Part shown: positions 27,070-35,395 of the stretch, in pieces | How positions within the stretch are numbered: position 1 is the stretch's first letter | Layout of the letters: every line of letters starts with the position of its first letter | Assembly (NCBI GenBank): GCA_030267565.1 | Contig: BRXU01000052.1 | Coordinates: forward strand, 1-64,000 | Origin: Pleodorina starrii | Taxonomy: Eukaryota > Chlorophyta > Chlorophyceae > Chlamydomonadales > Volvocaceae | Reading direction: 5' to 3' | DNA length: 64,000 nt | The notes under the pieces: model-generated | The model's input: only the letters and a program-made list of their open reading frames with translations | What the model was told of the DNA's origin: nothing | The model's database searches: none | Position numbers and translations under genes: made by a program

Positions 27070-27097
27070 CCCGCCTGCTCTTCTCCGTCGGTCGGAG

Positions 27098-27183
27098 CAG
27101 GGTGCATGCAGGGCGACTTGTGGCGAAATCGGCTATTGTCCTTAGGGCGTTTTCTGGCGACTTACAACTCGCCCTACACCCTG
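27098..27183. mobile_element. Type B palindromic element, diverged copy
   Basis: Ends CAGGGTGC and CACCCTG, with the family core (GCTATTGTCCTTAGG, TTTTCTGGCGACTT). Flanks GGTCGGAG and TGTCGGGC agree at five consecutive positions, consistent with a decayed 8-bp target duplication. It lies 29 bp past the stop at 27069. Confidence 0.7.
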
Positions 27184-27230
27184 TGTCGGGCCACGGCTGA
27201 GCACGACACTTTGGGGCCAGGCCGTTTTGG

Positions 27231-27270
27231 GCTTCTTAAAAGACTTGGCAGACGCAGAATGGTGCAAATT
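27231..27270. mobile_element. Type A palindrome, half-element remnant
   Basis: Contains TTCTTAAAAGACTTGGCAGA followed by CGCAGAATGGTGCAAA, which is the left arm and loop of type A without a right arm. It lies downstream of the minus-strand stop at 27425. Confidence 0.6.
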
Positions 27271-27424
27271 CGTGATTTTCTTGTTCGTCTGGGAGCCTGT
27301 CTGTCCGTACAATCGTGATTCGGGTTGGATCATCGATGGCATCTTAGAGGCCGATGTGTTTTCATTGCGGGACCTCCAAGAGGTGTTGGGCTGTACTACT
27401 GTCTGCGGTTGCGCTTCTTCTCGC

Positions 27425-28846
27425 TCACGTGTTTTTTGGAGTCGTTCCTGCTCTCGTCGTTTCTTCTAAGGTGGTGTACATCTGTCGTGTCAATTCCCGC
27501 CGATAGCCCAGTTGCCTGGGCTTGTAGCCCAGCTCGCATAATAAGATCAGCGCAATGACATCTATATCACATGGGGTTGGCAGGTTTTGGGGCTTTGAGC
27601 GTTCACTTACAAGCGCGGCTTGTGATATCAACTTATGATTTGTGCCCCATTTCTGCTCAGAATGACCTTCAAGGCACAGCTTCTCAATGGCGCCAGACCG
27701 CTCGCTGTCGTAAGGAATAATATTATCACGGCGCATTCGTTCTTTTAGGATTGCCCAGTACAGGGTGTACACTCCACACATAGGGGCCGAGTACTGCACC
27801 CTGGGGCAGGCGGGCAAGAGGTACCGAAGCTTGATTCTCTTGACATTTCCTCCTATAGTAGTGCCAAACCTGTGTTTAGAGTATGTCTCCAGGAGCTCGA
27901 GAAAACAGGTGCTCGCTTCGCTGTAATAGGCATTGTATCCATGAGGCTCATAGCAGACCACTGAGTACCTAATTTCATTGTCATCGACGTGTGTGGCTGA
28001 AAACTGGAGGAGGTTGGCGTGTCTGTGTTCATGCCGTTTAGCACCTGACTCTTCATGTGTCTCACGTATGACATTATAATCAATGAAGGCTGTCGTTAAC
28101 TCGGTTACTGTGAACGTATCAAAGAGTCCGAGTTTCATCATACAATTCTTGACGTCATCAAGTGTCGCTTCGATATGCTCCAAGTAGTGTATGTGTGATG
28201 AGTCGTAGTCATTAACCACCAACGTTCCACTCAGGTAATCCTCAAAATTGCGATAGAGGTATTTCAATATGTAACTCTTCTTAAACCATACAGGACGACC
28301 ATTGCAATCCCCTTCACTTGCCAGGTACTTGCTGTTGCCAAAAAACACGCACCCGTCATCCGTGACCGTGATAATTTCTTCGTGTGTTCGTAGTCTCGCC
28401 ACTTTCACACCAAAGTACTCGACGCACATGTCGATCATGTGCCTCAAATCGTCATTTTGAATGCCATGGTAACAGTGCATTAGCACTGACTGTGAGCAAA
28501 CCCTGAGGTAAAGGCCCTGCGTGGCAAGTACTTCGGCAAAGTCGTGGTAAAGGCCATCGTTTCCATACCTCTGGTACAGGTTGTGGAACTTCAAGTTTGA
28601 TGAATCAAGCTTTTCGAAGCAACGATCTTTCAGTCTTTCATTATTGAACAACCATGTATGCATTTGTTGCATGTGATTCGTGATTTTCTGTGACAAAGTG
28701 CCATCGTGCGTGTAGTGGTGGTGGTTGGCAATTTTGACTTGTTGATTAAAGTAATCCACTACATCCTGGCCAAAGTCGGCGACAACGTCATCCAGCACAG
28801 GGCTATGCATTGACATATGCCCATAACCTCCCAGCTGCTGCTTCAT
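27425..28846 (-). CDS. Putative Ulp1/adenain-like cysteine protease
   Basis: A 473-aa protein from the ATG at 28846. The reading frame is open upstream to a TTG at 29167, but that part is an in-frame SGR repeat from a minisatellite and contains no ATG. The C-terminal third has His302 in YEPHG, Gln351 in a VQ dipeptide and Cys357 in CGVY. The order His...Gln-x5-Cys-Gly and the spacing match the C48/C63 (Ulp1, African swine fever virus-type maturation protease) clan. In that clan such enzymes cut SUMO-like conjugates or viral polyproteins. The N-terminal 240 residues are unrecognised; FTVTELTTAFIDYN (245-258) resembles part of the protein at 46958. A shortened paralogue lies at 34476. The protease call is inference from motif layout. 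Confidence 0.6.
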   Translation of the reverse strand: MKQQLGGYGHMSMHSPVLDDVVADFGQDVVDYFNQQVKIANHHHYTHDGTLSQKITNHMQQMHTWLFNNERLKDRCFEKLDSSNLKFHNLYQRYGNDGLYHDFAEVLATQGLYLRVCSQSVLMHCYHGIQNDDLRHMIDMCVEYFGVKVARLRTHEEIITVTDDGCVFFGNSKYLASEGDCNGRPVWFKKSYILKYLYRNFEDYLSGTLVVNDYDSSHIHYLEHIEATLDDVKNCMMKLGLFDTFTVTELTTAFIDYNVIRETHEESGAKRHEHRHANLLQFSATHVDDNEIRYSVVCYEPHGYNAYYSEASTCFLELLETYSKHRFGTTIGGNVKRIKLRYLLPACPRVQYSAPMCGVYTLYWAILKERMRRDNIIPYDSERSGAIEKLCLEGHSEQKWGTNHKLISQAALVSERSKPQNLPTPCDIDVIALILLCELGYKPRQLGYRRELTRQMYTTLEETTRAGTTPKNT

Positions 28847-28858
28847 GGATCCTCCCTG

Positions 28859-28983
28859 ACTCCGGCCACTCCGGCCACTCCGGCCACTCCGGACACTCCG
28901 GCCACTCCGGCCACTCCGGCCACTCCGGACACTCCGGCCACTCCGGACACTCCGGCCACTCCGGCCACTCCGGCCACTCCGAG
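28859..28983. repeat. 9-bp minisatellite (ACTCCGGCC/ACTCCGGAC), ~13 copies
   Basis: Thirteen tandem 9-mers plus a partial one, with GGAC variants at copies 4, 8 and 10. It starts 13 bp upstream of the protease ATG. Read on the minus strand it keeps the frame open as an SGRSGR/SVR repeat, so it could extend the protein if a non-ATG start or a splice were used. Confidence 0.92.
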
Positions 28984-29203
28984 TCGCCCGGGCGGCCCGG
29001 GCGCGACTGACGATGCCACGCTTGGCCGCCGGGGTGGGTGGCTCTACGATTAGTCGTGTTGCTGCCGCGTTTGGCCATAGATACGTAGGTGTGTATGTGT
29101 GTGTGTGTATGTGTACAGCGGATACACAAAATCCAAACAGACTCTTGCACACGTCTATCTGTCTCAACTATCTCCACCGTTTACACCCCGCCTCAAAAAG
29201 CAA
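28984..29203. other. Spacer with GT microsatellite, no gene seen
   Basis: Contains a GTGT/GTAT tract at about 29088-29113 between the minisatellite and the 3' end of the MYND gene. No supported ORF and no full palindrome were found; this is one of the few gene 3' ends without a palindromic element. Confidence 0.5.
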
Positions 29204-32200
29204 TTAGACCTGCTTCGCCCCCCGAATGCCCCCAAACCCCGGGCACTCGCAGCGGTGGCTGTTGTGCCAGTGCTCGAGTTGGCACTGCCCGCTGCAGTAG
29301 TAGGTGCACGGGGTGCAGCCGCGGCACGCCCTCCGCTTGGACAACGCCGCCGGCAGCGCGCCCGAGTCCGGGTCTGTGCAGGCCGGGTTGGAGCAGAACT
29401 TGGCGGAAGGCACTGCAATGGGCCCGAACGGGCAGGACTGCCGGTGCCGCGTGACCCAGTCCACCATCTGGCACTTGGTGCTGCAGTACTTTACGCCGCA
29501 GCACAGCGCGCAGCTGTTTTCCGGACGGCGGTCCTCCAGGTCGGTGCAGTAGGGGTTGGCGCAGGTCTCGACGCCGGCGGCCTGCACCATCGCCATCGCA
29601 CGCGCGGGCGATGGCAGCAGCTCCCGCAGGCTCTCCTCGTGGAGCTTGTGCTTGCGGATCACCGCGTCGTGCAGCGCGCGCACCTCCAGGATGTCCAGCG
29701 CGGCTTCCGCGGTGCCTTTGAATCCGCACAGGACGTCCAGCGCCGACAGCAGCAGAGGCGGCGCGTCCTTGCCAAAGCCCGCCACCATGTCCCGGATCCG
29801 GGAGTCGTCGGGGTTCGAGTCAATGTGCGGCACCGCCACCGCCAGAACCTCCACCACGTCCGCTACCGGCCGCAGCAGCGGCTTCGCCGCGGGGTGGGTA
29901 AAGTCGCAGCTAAAGAGCGCGTGGGGCGCCGTGGCGTCCACGAGCAGGTCGGCCCATGACGCGTGCGCCTCGTCATCGCCGCGCATCCGCGCAGCCAGGC
30001 ACTGCAGGCCCGCCTCCAGCACGCAGAGCAGCGCCACCCGCATACCTTCAAACGTGAGCCAGCACCTCCTCGACAGCGCCCGCGTCATCATGAACACGGC
30101 CAGCGTGCGCTGCTGCACGCCCGCGGGCGTGCCGGCTGCAGGGAGTGCACCCAGCGGCTTGAGCATGGCCTTCAGGCGTGGCAGTGGCTGCGTCATCAGC
30201 ATCCGCTGCCACACACTCAGACCCCGGTCCCCCAGCGGAAGTTCTGCATCGATGGACGCATCGAGCTCCTCCTCCTTGGGGACCTCCTGCTCGACCTCCT
30301 GCTCGAGCTCCTGCTCGACCTCCTTGACCGCCGCCGCGCCGGGCTCGTCGTCGACGCGTCGACTAGAGGTTTTGGGCGTGAGCACCGCCAGCTGCTGGAG
30401 CAGCATCGCCGCTATGAGGCACTCGACGTGGATAGTGCCTTTTGGCGTCTCCTTTGGCAACTTGCCCAATGTACCCGACGTCGCGACCAGGGATTCCAGA
30501 CTGGACACACGGCAGAGCGTGATGCAGAGCGAGGAAACCTCCCGCACCGATCCATGGGCCAGCACGGCAAGCCAGACTCGCGGTCGTCTCAGCAGAAAGT
30601 CGATGGCGGCACCGATCGCCTTGAAGCTCTCTAGACGTCCGTCGTCAACGTCATTGTCGACGTCATTGTCAACGTCAACATCAACGTCAACATCAACGTC
30701 AACGTCGACGTTAACGTCGACAACAGCGTCGGTAGTCCACTTCCGCAGCAGCTGATCCACGGCGCGCAGAAATCCCGCGTCCAGCGCACAGCGAAGCCCC
30801 GGTGCACAGCGACCGCTGCTGTCATCGACGTCGACGTCACCGCGGCCGTCGTCGACGGCGGCCGAAGCCGGCCGAAGCAGCATCATCCGATGGTCTATGG
30901 AGAGCATTGATCCGCCGATGATTTGCAGTGGCATGTAATTGTTGTTCTGCAACTCCTCGCTCGACTGTGCCAGCTGCGCGTTCAATGCCTGCCAGAGCCG
31001 GCCGAGTCGAGTGTAGACCTGCTTCGGCTTCAACTTGTGCGTGGTCAGCCAGACCAGCAGGGTGGTTGCACTCATGAGTGGCGGCAGCTCGGTCTTCTTC
31101 TTGATGCCGCATGCTGCTCCAATTGCTTCCATAGTGTCGAGCACAATGTCAAACACCTGGACGGGCTTGAGGAAGATGTCGCGGACGTGGCCCCGGACGT
31201 GGCCCCGGACGCGGTCGTGGTCGAGGTCCCGGTCGTGGTCGTGGTCGAGGTCGTGGTGGACGTGGTTCGTGATGAGGGCCATGGCCCACGTGCGTGAGGC
31301 GATGAGCAGCACGCTTGCCGCGTGATCGACGCGGTCCTGCCTCTTGTTCTTCTTGCCTTCGAGTGGCGTGAGGAACTCCGGAAACATGTCGTCCCCCAGC
31401 CCGAATCGCTGTCCCTTGCCGTCTGCTGTGAGCTTGAGCTTGGAGGCGACGACCAGCCTGGTCAGCAGGAACTGGGACCAGTGGGAGGACAACACGTCCC
31501 GCAGCATGGGCAGCAGCCGCCGTGTCCAGTCGCTGCCCAGTTTCAGCACCTTTTCATCAAACCCGACCAACGTCTTGTCGTTGCAGGCTTCGGCCACCGC
31601 CACCCACACTGCGTACTCTATCCGAGGCCGGCACAGGAGGACCATCCAGCAGTCCAAGATGCAGAGATCGATCGCCTCCAGGTTGCAGTTGATGGCGTGG
31701 GCATTTTTTTCTTGGAAGCTTGGCAGCTGCTGACGATTCTGCAGGGCTTTGAACGCGGCGCTCTTGCCGCGCAGCACCACGGTAGCAGCGTGCTCCAGCA
31801 GGTGGCTCTCGTGGAGGGCCACCACGCACGCCATGTAGAGGTGATCGCCGAGGTTGCCGAGATCGTCGAGGTTGCCGAGGCCGCTCAGGTCTCCGAAATC
31901 AGCAATGTCCCCGAGGCACCCGAGGTCCCCCAGGTCGGCGAGGTCGGCGAGGTCCCCGAGGTTCCCCAGGTCGGCGGTGCAGCCGAGGGCGGCGAGGTTG
32001 CCCAGCTTGACGGGCGTCTTGTCGACGGAAATCGTCAGGCAGCTGAAGAGTAGAGAGCAGGCGGTGCAGCTGAAATTGCTGAGGATGTACTGCGTGTCAA
32101 AGTCCCAGCACTCCTCGAGCTCTTGGTCCCAGGCCGAGATGAGCTGCGAGCAGCAGTGGAACGTGCCGGATCGCACCAGCGCCAGCGCCAGCCAGAGGCC

Positions 32201-32578
32201 CAGGGCCGACGACTCACATTCGGAGCCAATACCCGAGACCAGAAACTCCAGGGTATTGGTGACGAGTTCCTCGACTTGTGAGCTTCGGGCGCTACGGCTC
32301 CTGACGAGGTCCACCAGCACGCGCAGCGACGTCGTGAGCAAGCCCACGATCTGCAGCCACAGCTTCTTTGCGAGTCCCACGCTGATGAGCTGCTTGACCT
32401 GGCCCGCCGGGACGACTCTTTTCTCCTTGAACACTGACCGCACTTGGTCGACGAGCGTGTTGAATTCCTTGAGCAGGTGCTTGGGTGCGCGGGCCACACT
32501 GGCGCACTCCCGCAGCTGCTGCGTGCAAGACACGAGCTCGAGCACCTTTGTTTCGAGTGATGATGATGATGACGACAT
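29204..32578 (-). CDS. Large protein with two C-terminal MYND-type zinc fingers
   Basis: 1,124 aa from the ATG at 32578 (poly-Ser N-terminus). Two Cys/His-rich modules close the protein. The first, at about 1005-1050, begins CANPYC and continues through CALCC, KYCSTKC and a final HRQSC. The second, at about 1062-1115, runs from CSNPAC through CRGC, YYCSGQC and HRCEC. Both follow the MYND pattern (C-x2-C...C-x2-C...YCS-x2-C...H-x3-C), a zinc-binding protein-interaction module common in eukaryotes and occasional in large viruses. The rest is a long helical Leu/Ala-rich region with low-complexity inserts: GNL/GDL repeats (about 196-244), a His/Asp/Arg stretch, a VD/DV run (about 618-646) and EVEQ repeats (about 749-771), each matching a DNA microrepeat. 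Gene and flanks are GC-rich. Confidence 0.8.
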   Translation of the reverse strand: MSSSSSSLETKVLELVSCTQQLRECASVARAPKHLLKEFNTLVDQVRSVFKEKRVVPAGQVKQLISVGLAKKLWLQIVGLLTTSLRVLVDLVRSRSARSSQVEELVTNTLEFLVSGIGSECESSALGLWLALALVRSGTFHCCSQLISAWDQELEECWDFDTQYILSNFSCTACSLLFSCLTISVDKTPVKLGNLAALGCTADLGNLGDLADLADLGDLGCLGDIADFGDLSGLGNLDDLGNLGDHLYMACVVALHESHLLEHAATVVLRGKSAAFKALQNRQQLPSFQEKNAHAINCNLEAIDLCILDCWMVLLCRPRIEYAVWVAVAEACNDKTLVGFDEKVLKLGSDWTRRLLPMLRDVLSSHWSQFLLTRLVVASKLKLTADGKGQRFGLGDDMFPEFLTPLEGKKNKRQDRVDHAASVLLIASRTWAMALITNHVHHDLDHDHDRDLDHDRVRGHVRGHVRDIFLKPVQVFDIVLDTMEAIGAACGIKKKTELPPLMSATTLLVWLTTHKLKPKQVYTRLGRLWQALNAQLAQSSEELQNNNYMPLQIIGGSMLSIDHRMMLLRPASAAVDDGRGDVDVDDSSGRCAPGLRCALDAGFLRAVDQLLRKWTTDAVVDVNVDVDVDVDVDVDVDNDVDNDVDDGRLESFKAIGAAIDFLLRRPRVWLAVLAHGSVREVSSLCITLCRVSSLESLVATSGTLGKLPKETPKGTIHVECLIAAMLLQQLAVLTPKTSSRRVDDEPGAAAVKEVEQELEQEVEQEVPKEEELDASIDAELPLGDRGLSVWQRMLMTQPLPRLKAMLKPLGALPAAGTPAGVQQRTLAVFMMTRALSRRCWLTFEGMRVALLCVLEAGLQCLAARMRGDDEAHASWADLLVDATAPHALFSCDFTHPAAKPLLRPVADVVEVLAVAVPHIDSNPDDSRIRDMVAGFGKDAPPLLLSALDVLCGFKGTAEAALDILEVRALHDAVIRKHKLHEESLRELLPSPARAMAMVQAAGVETCANPYCTDLEDRRPENSCALCCGVKYCSTKCQMVDWVTRHRQSCPFGPIAVPSAKFCSNPACTDPDSGALPAALSKRRACRGCTPCTYYCSGQCQLEHWHNSHRCECPGFGGIRGAKQV

Positions 32579-32677
32579 CTCCGTGCGCGTGTGTGTGTGA
32601 GGAGTTCAGGAGGAGTTCAGTGAACGGAGGACATTGCGTTAAATAATTGCAAAAATATACGACACACGGTATACGAC

Positions 32678-32755
32678 CAGGGTTGCTATCATCTTCCAAA
32701 AAGACTTGGTTGACGCAGCAGGAGCTAATATGTTTGCACCCTGGTTGTTGGCTTG
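32678..32755. mobile_element. Type A palindrome, degraded copy between divergent genes
   Basis: The left arm CAGGGTTGCTATCATCTTCC, the AAGACTTGG core and the loop AGGAGCTAATATGTTTGCACC are clear. The right arm is almost gone. Unusually for this family it sits between two 5' ends. Confidence 0.6.
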
Positions 32756-32841
32756 TTGACATACGTATACCGCTTAGGTTAAAAATTGATATGTGACAGG
32801 CCGCAAAATTATTTTGATGCAGTGTTGGATAAACGCACACA

Positions 32842-33456
32842 ATGTTTCACAGGAAGAAGAACAGGGTCGTTCCGGTGGGGGTCCGCCCGGTGACGCGGCG
32901 GTCCACGGACGCCGGGGTGCTCCCCGCTCCTCCCTGCAACAAGTATACTACGCTCGTCAAGCAAGACATTGACAGCCTGCTCGCCACGGGCAAGCGCGCG
33001 ATAAACGACACGGCAAGTCGTGCGGTGATGGGGTGCATTTGCCTCCCAGCATGCATCACCTGCATCTCGTGGTCCATCGTCTGGCGCCTCCTGTGCTGCC
33101 CGATGACCTGCTCGATCACCGACAACAAGTGCACATTCGGCAGCGACGAGTGCGTCGCTGCTGTTTACAAGACCATTTGCAGCAGCACAAATGTCTACTA
33201 CGCCCACAAGGTCGATAAGCTCGCCGTGGTCAAGTACGCGTACACGCAGATGGCGCCTTTGTACTATGGCGTTCAGGCGAGCACGCAGACTACCATGCCC
33301 AACATGATCGCTCTGCACAAGTACTTGTCAGATAACGAATTCGTGGAGTTGAAGGAGTTGTCCCGCGCGGAAAACTTCAATGCGGGTTGCACGTTGGACG
33401 AGTTCATGGATATCGTGGGGAAGCGGCTGATGCCACCAGCCTCTGTCAGCGCCTGA
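32842..33456 (+). CDS. Hypothetical Cys-rich protein with one hydrophobic segment
   Basis: 204 aa from the ATG at 32842. The N-terminus is basic (HRKKNR). Residues about 61-86 form a strongly hydrophobic Cys-rich stretch (VMGCICLPACITC and onward to WRLLCC) that could be a membrane segment or a disulphide-rich core. Four more Cys follow within 40 residues (CSITDNKCTF, DEC, TIC). The C-terminal half is ordinary soluble sequence. No family recognised. The reading frame is clean, GC-rich and followed by palindromes at 33495 and 33582. It may be a membrane-anchored structural protein, as inference only. Confidence 0.6.
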   Translation: MFHRKKNRVVPVGVRPVTRRSTDAGVLPAPPCNKYTTLVKQDIDSLLATGKRAINDTASRAVMGCICLPACITCISWSIVWRLLCCPMTCSITDNKCTFGSDECVAAVYKTICSSTNVYYAHKVDKLAVVKYAYTQMAPLYYGVQASTQTTMPNMIALHKYLSDNEFVELKELSRAENFNAGCTLDEFMDIVGKRLMPPASVSA

Positions 33457-33494
33457 CAGGGCTGGCACCGTGCCATGCCATTCGGACTCAGTGG

Positions 33495-33521
33495 CCAGGT
33501 GGCGCCACCGGGTGGCACCTG
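33495..33521. repeat. Short CAGG...CCTG hairpin (type D-like)
   Basis: Arms CAGGTGGCGCCAC and GTGGCACCTG form a near-perfect hairpin 38 bp after the stop at 33456. It shares CCAGGTGGC with the larger D repeats near 39635 and 39734. Confidence 0.55.
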
Positions 33522-33581
33522 TATTGCCCCTAGCGCAGTCTAATTTATTTTTTTAGGAACGTTGATGTTGTGGTTTGCGAG

Positions 33582-33665
33582 CAGGGTTGCTATCTTCTTG
33601 AAAGACTTGGCAGACGCTGCATGATGCAAAACAAGCTCATGCAGCGTCTGCCAAGTCTTTCAAAG
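33582..33665. mobile_element. Type A palindromic element, right end truncated
   Basis: CAGGGTTGCTATCTTCTTG, then GACTTGGCAGACGCTGCAT, a short variant loop, and a complementary right arm that breaks off after GTCTTTCAAA. The terminal GATAGCAACCCTG is missing. Confidence 0.75.
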
Positions 33666-33781
33666 CCCGTGCGACAGAATCCAATTTCCGGTACAAAGTC
33701 ACGACCGTTCTCTAAAAAACATTGAAAATTTGACATTGTATGTCAACATAGCCCAACATAGCTCATCATAGCTGATGCACA

Positions 33782-34204
33782 ATGTCAACTATTGATCAGT
33801 CATACCAGGTGCTGCTGGATGCGGCCAACGAGCGCTTGGTTCATGGGCGCAACCGTGATCGTTTCGAGGAACTCTATTACAATGGGTACAAGGCATCATG
33901 GCTGAAACACGGGGGGCCGATCGAAGTTCGTGACTGGGTGGTCCAGCGGATTGCCTACATCAACTTGCCCAACAGCACCTTTCACGAGCGCCTTGTGTTC
34001 ATCGACAAGATTTTCAGGTACCCAAACTCGGTATTGCGCAAGCTTGGGGAGAACACCTTTGGCATGGCGATTGTGCGGAAGCAGCTGGAGGCCCGGCGGC
34101 GTTACACCCAAGCGTGCATCGGACTCTGCTCGATCAAGGAGATTGGGCCGCTCCCTCGAGAGATGGTCGAAAAGATAGCGCTTATTAGTGTCATCAGCCG
34201 CTGA
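33782..34204 (+). CDS. Hypothetical 140-aa protein
   Basis: 140 aa from the ATG at 33782, which follows three repeats of CATAGC/CATCATAGC. Mixed charged and aromatic composition, with no signal peptide or membrane segment. The C-terminal GPLPREMVEKIALI resembles the LPxE(L/M)xxxI start of F-box-like segments seen in large virus proteins, but it is too short to name. A right-half type A palindrome begins about 23 bp after the stop. Function unknown. Confidence 0.6.
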   Translation: MSTIDQSYQVLLDAANERLVHGRNRDRFEELYYNGYKASWLKHGGPIEVRDWVVQRIAYINLPNSTFHERLVFIDKIFRYPNSVLRKLGENTFGMAIVRKQLEARRRYTQACIGLCSIKEIGPLPREMVEKIALISVISR

Positions 34205-34226
34205 GGTGGGCGGGGCTGGCCGAGGT

Positions 34227-34290
34227 ACAGGAGCTAATTCTTTTGCACCATGCCGCGTCTGCCAAGTCTTTTAAGAAGATAACAACCCTG
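34227..34290. mobile_element. Type A palindrome, right half only
   Basis: Loop AGGAGCTAATTCTTTTGCAC, then CGTCTGCCAAGTCTTTTAAG and the end AACAACCCTG. CGAGGTA occurs just before it and again a few bases after it, perhaps a rearranged target duplication. Confidence 0.6.
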
Positions 34291-34318
34291 CTGCGAGGTA
34301 GCTGGTTGCGGATGCACC

Positions 34319-34579
34319 TCAGCCATGGATTGGTTCTTTTTCGGGAATCGATGGAACCTGTGAGGCGAGCGCTTCGGGGTCAAAGAGGGTTCCGCGGGAG
34401 ATCTCCTTGTTGTTGATCTGGCGCAGGTATTTCAGGAACTCCGGATGCATCACTGGCAGTTCCGAGGCGTCCCCTATGACTGTATCGATGCCACAGTGCG
34501 GGCAGAAGACGGTCGGCTCGGTGATGACTGGTACTGGTAGTGGTGGTACTGGTGGTACTGGTACTGGTGGTGGTGTCAT
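34319..34579 (-). CDS. Small CPHCGID-motif protein
   Basis: 86 aa from the ATG at 34579. A Pro/Val-rich N-terminus of about 20 residues (PPPVPVPPVPPLPVPV) precedes FCPHCGIDTVIGDASELPV and a helical PEFLKYL. This CPxCGIDxVIGD(A/E)S pattern matches, from memory of the family, small uncharacterised bacterial and phage proteins with a likely zinc-binding CxxC; here only one CxxC pair is present. The Pro-rich part is antisense to the Gly/Thr-rich N-terminus of the ORF at 34476, so the two genes overlap or one of them is not expressed. The motif match makes this strand credible. Function is unknown in any organism I can recall. Confidence 0.55.
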   Translation of the reverse strand: MTPPPVPVPPVPPLPVPVITEPTVFCPHCGIDTVIGDASELPVMHPEFLKYLRQINNKEISRGTLFDPEALASQVPSIPEKEPIHG

Positions 34580-35108
34580 AGGCCACTCAAATATAGTTCG
34601 TTTTAAGTGTGTCGACAAAGGACGTTTTCAATGCTATGTGTTTGAACCGCATGGCCAGAATCAGGGCATTGATAACGGCATATGTTATGGCCAAACCCAA
34701 AACTTTGTACGACTCGTGTGCGCTTGGCTGCGCGAGAAAAAAAGGATTGAGGCAGAGTTAGATGATTCGAGTGCTTGCCCCAAGCTTCAAGGATCTCTTG
34801 GTTTGTGCTGGGTTTACAACCTGTACTGGGTCATAGTGGAAGACCAGCTGAGCAAGGACATCAGAATCCAAACTGTACAACGGCGACAGATCGAAGAAAA
34901 CCTTTGCTCATCGAGTTTCTCTAGCGGTGGCTTTACGCACAACGTTCCCATGAAAAAAAACTACATCACCAGTTTCACCGCTGTGAATAGACATATGCAG
35001 AATCTGATCAATGCGCACAAGAGACATGCGTGTCATTACGATGTCATTATCCTGCTCCTGGCTATGTACGTGTACTTGTACTCCCAGACGAATAAGAAAA
35101 GAATCTAA
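34476..35108 (+). CDS. Shortened paralogue of the Ulp1-like protease
   Basis: Up to 210 aa if the ATG at 34476 is used (others at 34488 and 34524). Only the part after about 34590 aligns with the C-terminal domain of the protein at 27425: YVFEPHG matches VCYEPHG, and CPKLQGSLGLCWVYNLYW matches CPRVQYSAPMCGVYTLYW. His59, Gln105 and Cys111 are kept, but the Gly after the Cys is Trp here. The ~290 N-terminal residues of the long form are missing and replaced by a GTGG-repeat leader antisense to the gene at 34319. It is either a compact active protease domain or a 5'-truncated gene copy. Confidence 0.5.
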   Translation: MTVSMPQCGQKTVGSVMTGTGSGGTGGTGTGGGVIGHSNIVRFKCVDKGRFQCYVFEPHGQNQGIDNGICYGQTQNFVRLVCAWLREKKRIEAELDDSSACPKLQGSLGLCWVYNLYWVIVEDQLSKDIRIQTVQRRQIEENLCSSSFSSGGFTHNVPMKKNYITSFTAVNRHMQNLINAHKRHACHYDVIILLLAMYVYLYSQTNKKRI

Positions 35109-35262
35109 AGTTTCTGTGCCTCGTTCAGGAACTCCAGGAGTGCCTCGATATTCTCGATAATGCTAGACGGCCAGCTGAGTCGTCACGCAGCAGGCAAAGG
35201 GCTCCGTATTTACGGTAATGGAACCGTATTAAGTGGCGCGGCTCTTACCCTGGACCTGGAGG

Positions 35263-35363
35263 CAGGGTGCGGGGCGATTTTACAAGTCGCCAGAAAAGGA
35301 CCTAAAGGTTGGCTATTGTCTTTAGGTCCTTTTCTGGCGACTTGTAAATCGCCCCGCACCCTG
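35263..35363. mobile_element. Type B palindromic element, full copy
   Basis: 101 bp, arms CAGGGTGCGGGGCGATTTTA and its complement, with inner arms GTCGCCAGAAAAGGACCTAAA. No target duplication visible (CCTGGAGG against TCCATATT). It fills the space between the stop at 35108 and the start at 35396. Confidence 0.85.
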
Positions 35364-35395
35364 TCCATATTTAACCCAACTAATAAGATATAGAG

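Noticed and set aside
28847..29167. N-terminal SGR-repeat extension of the protease
   Set aside because: No ATG in frame, and the sequence is a minisatellite; kept only as a possible non-ATG or spliced form.
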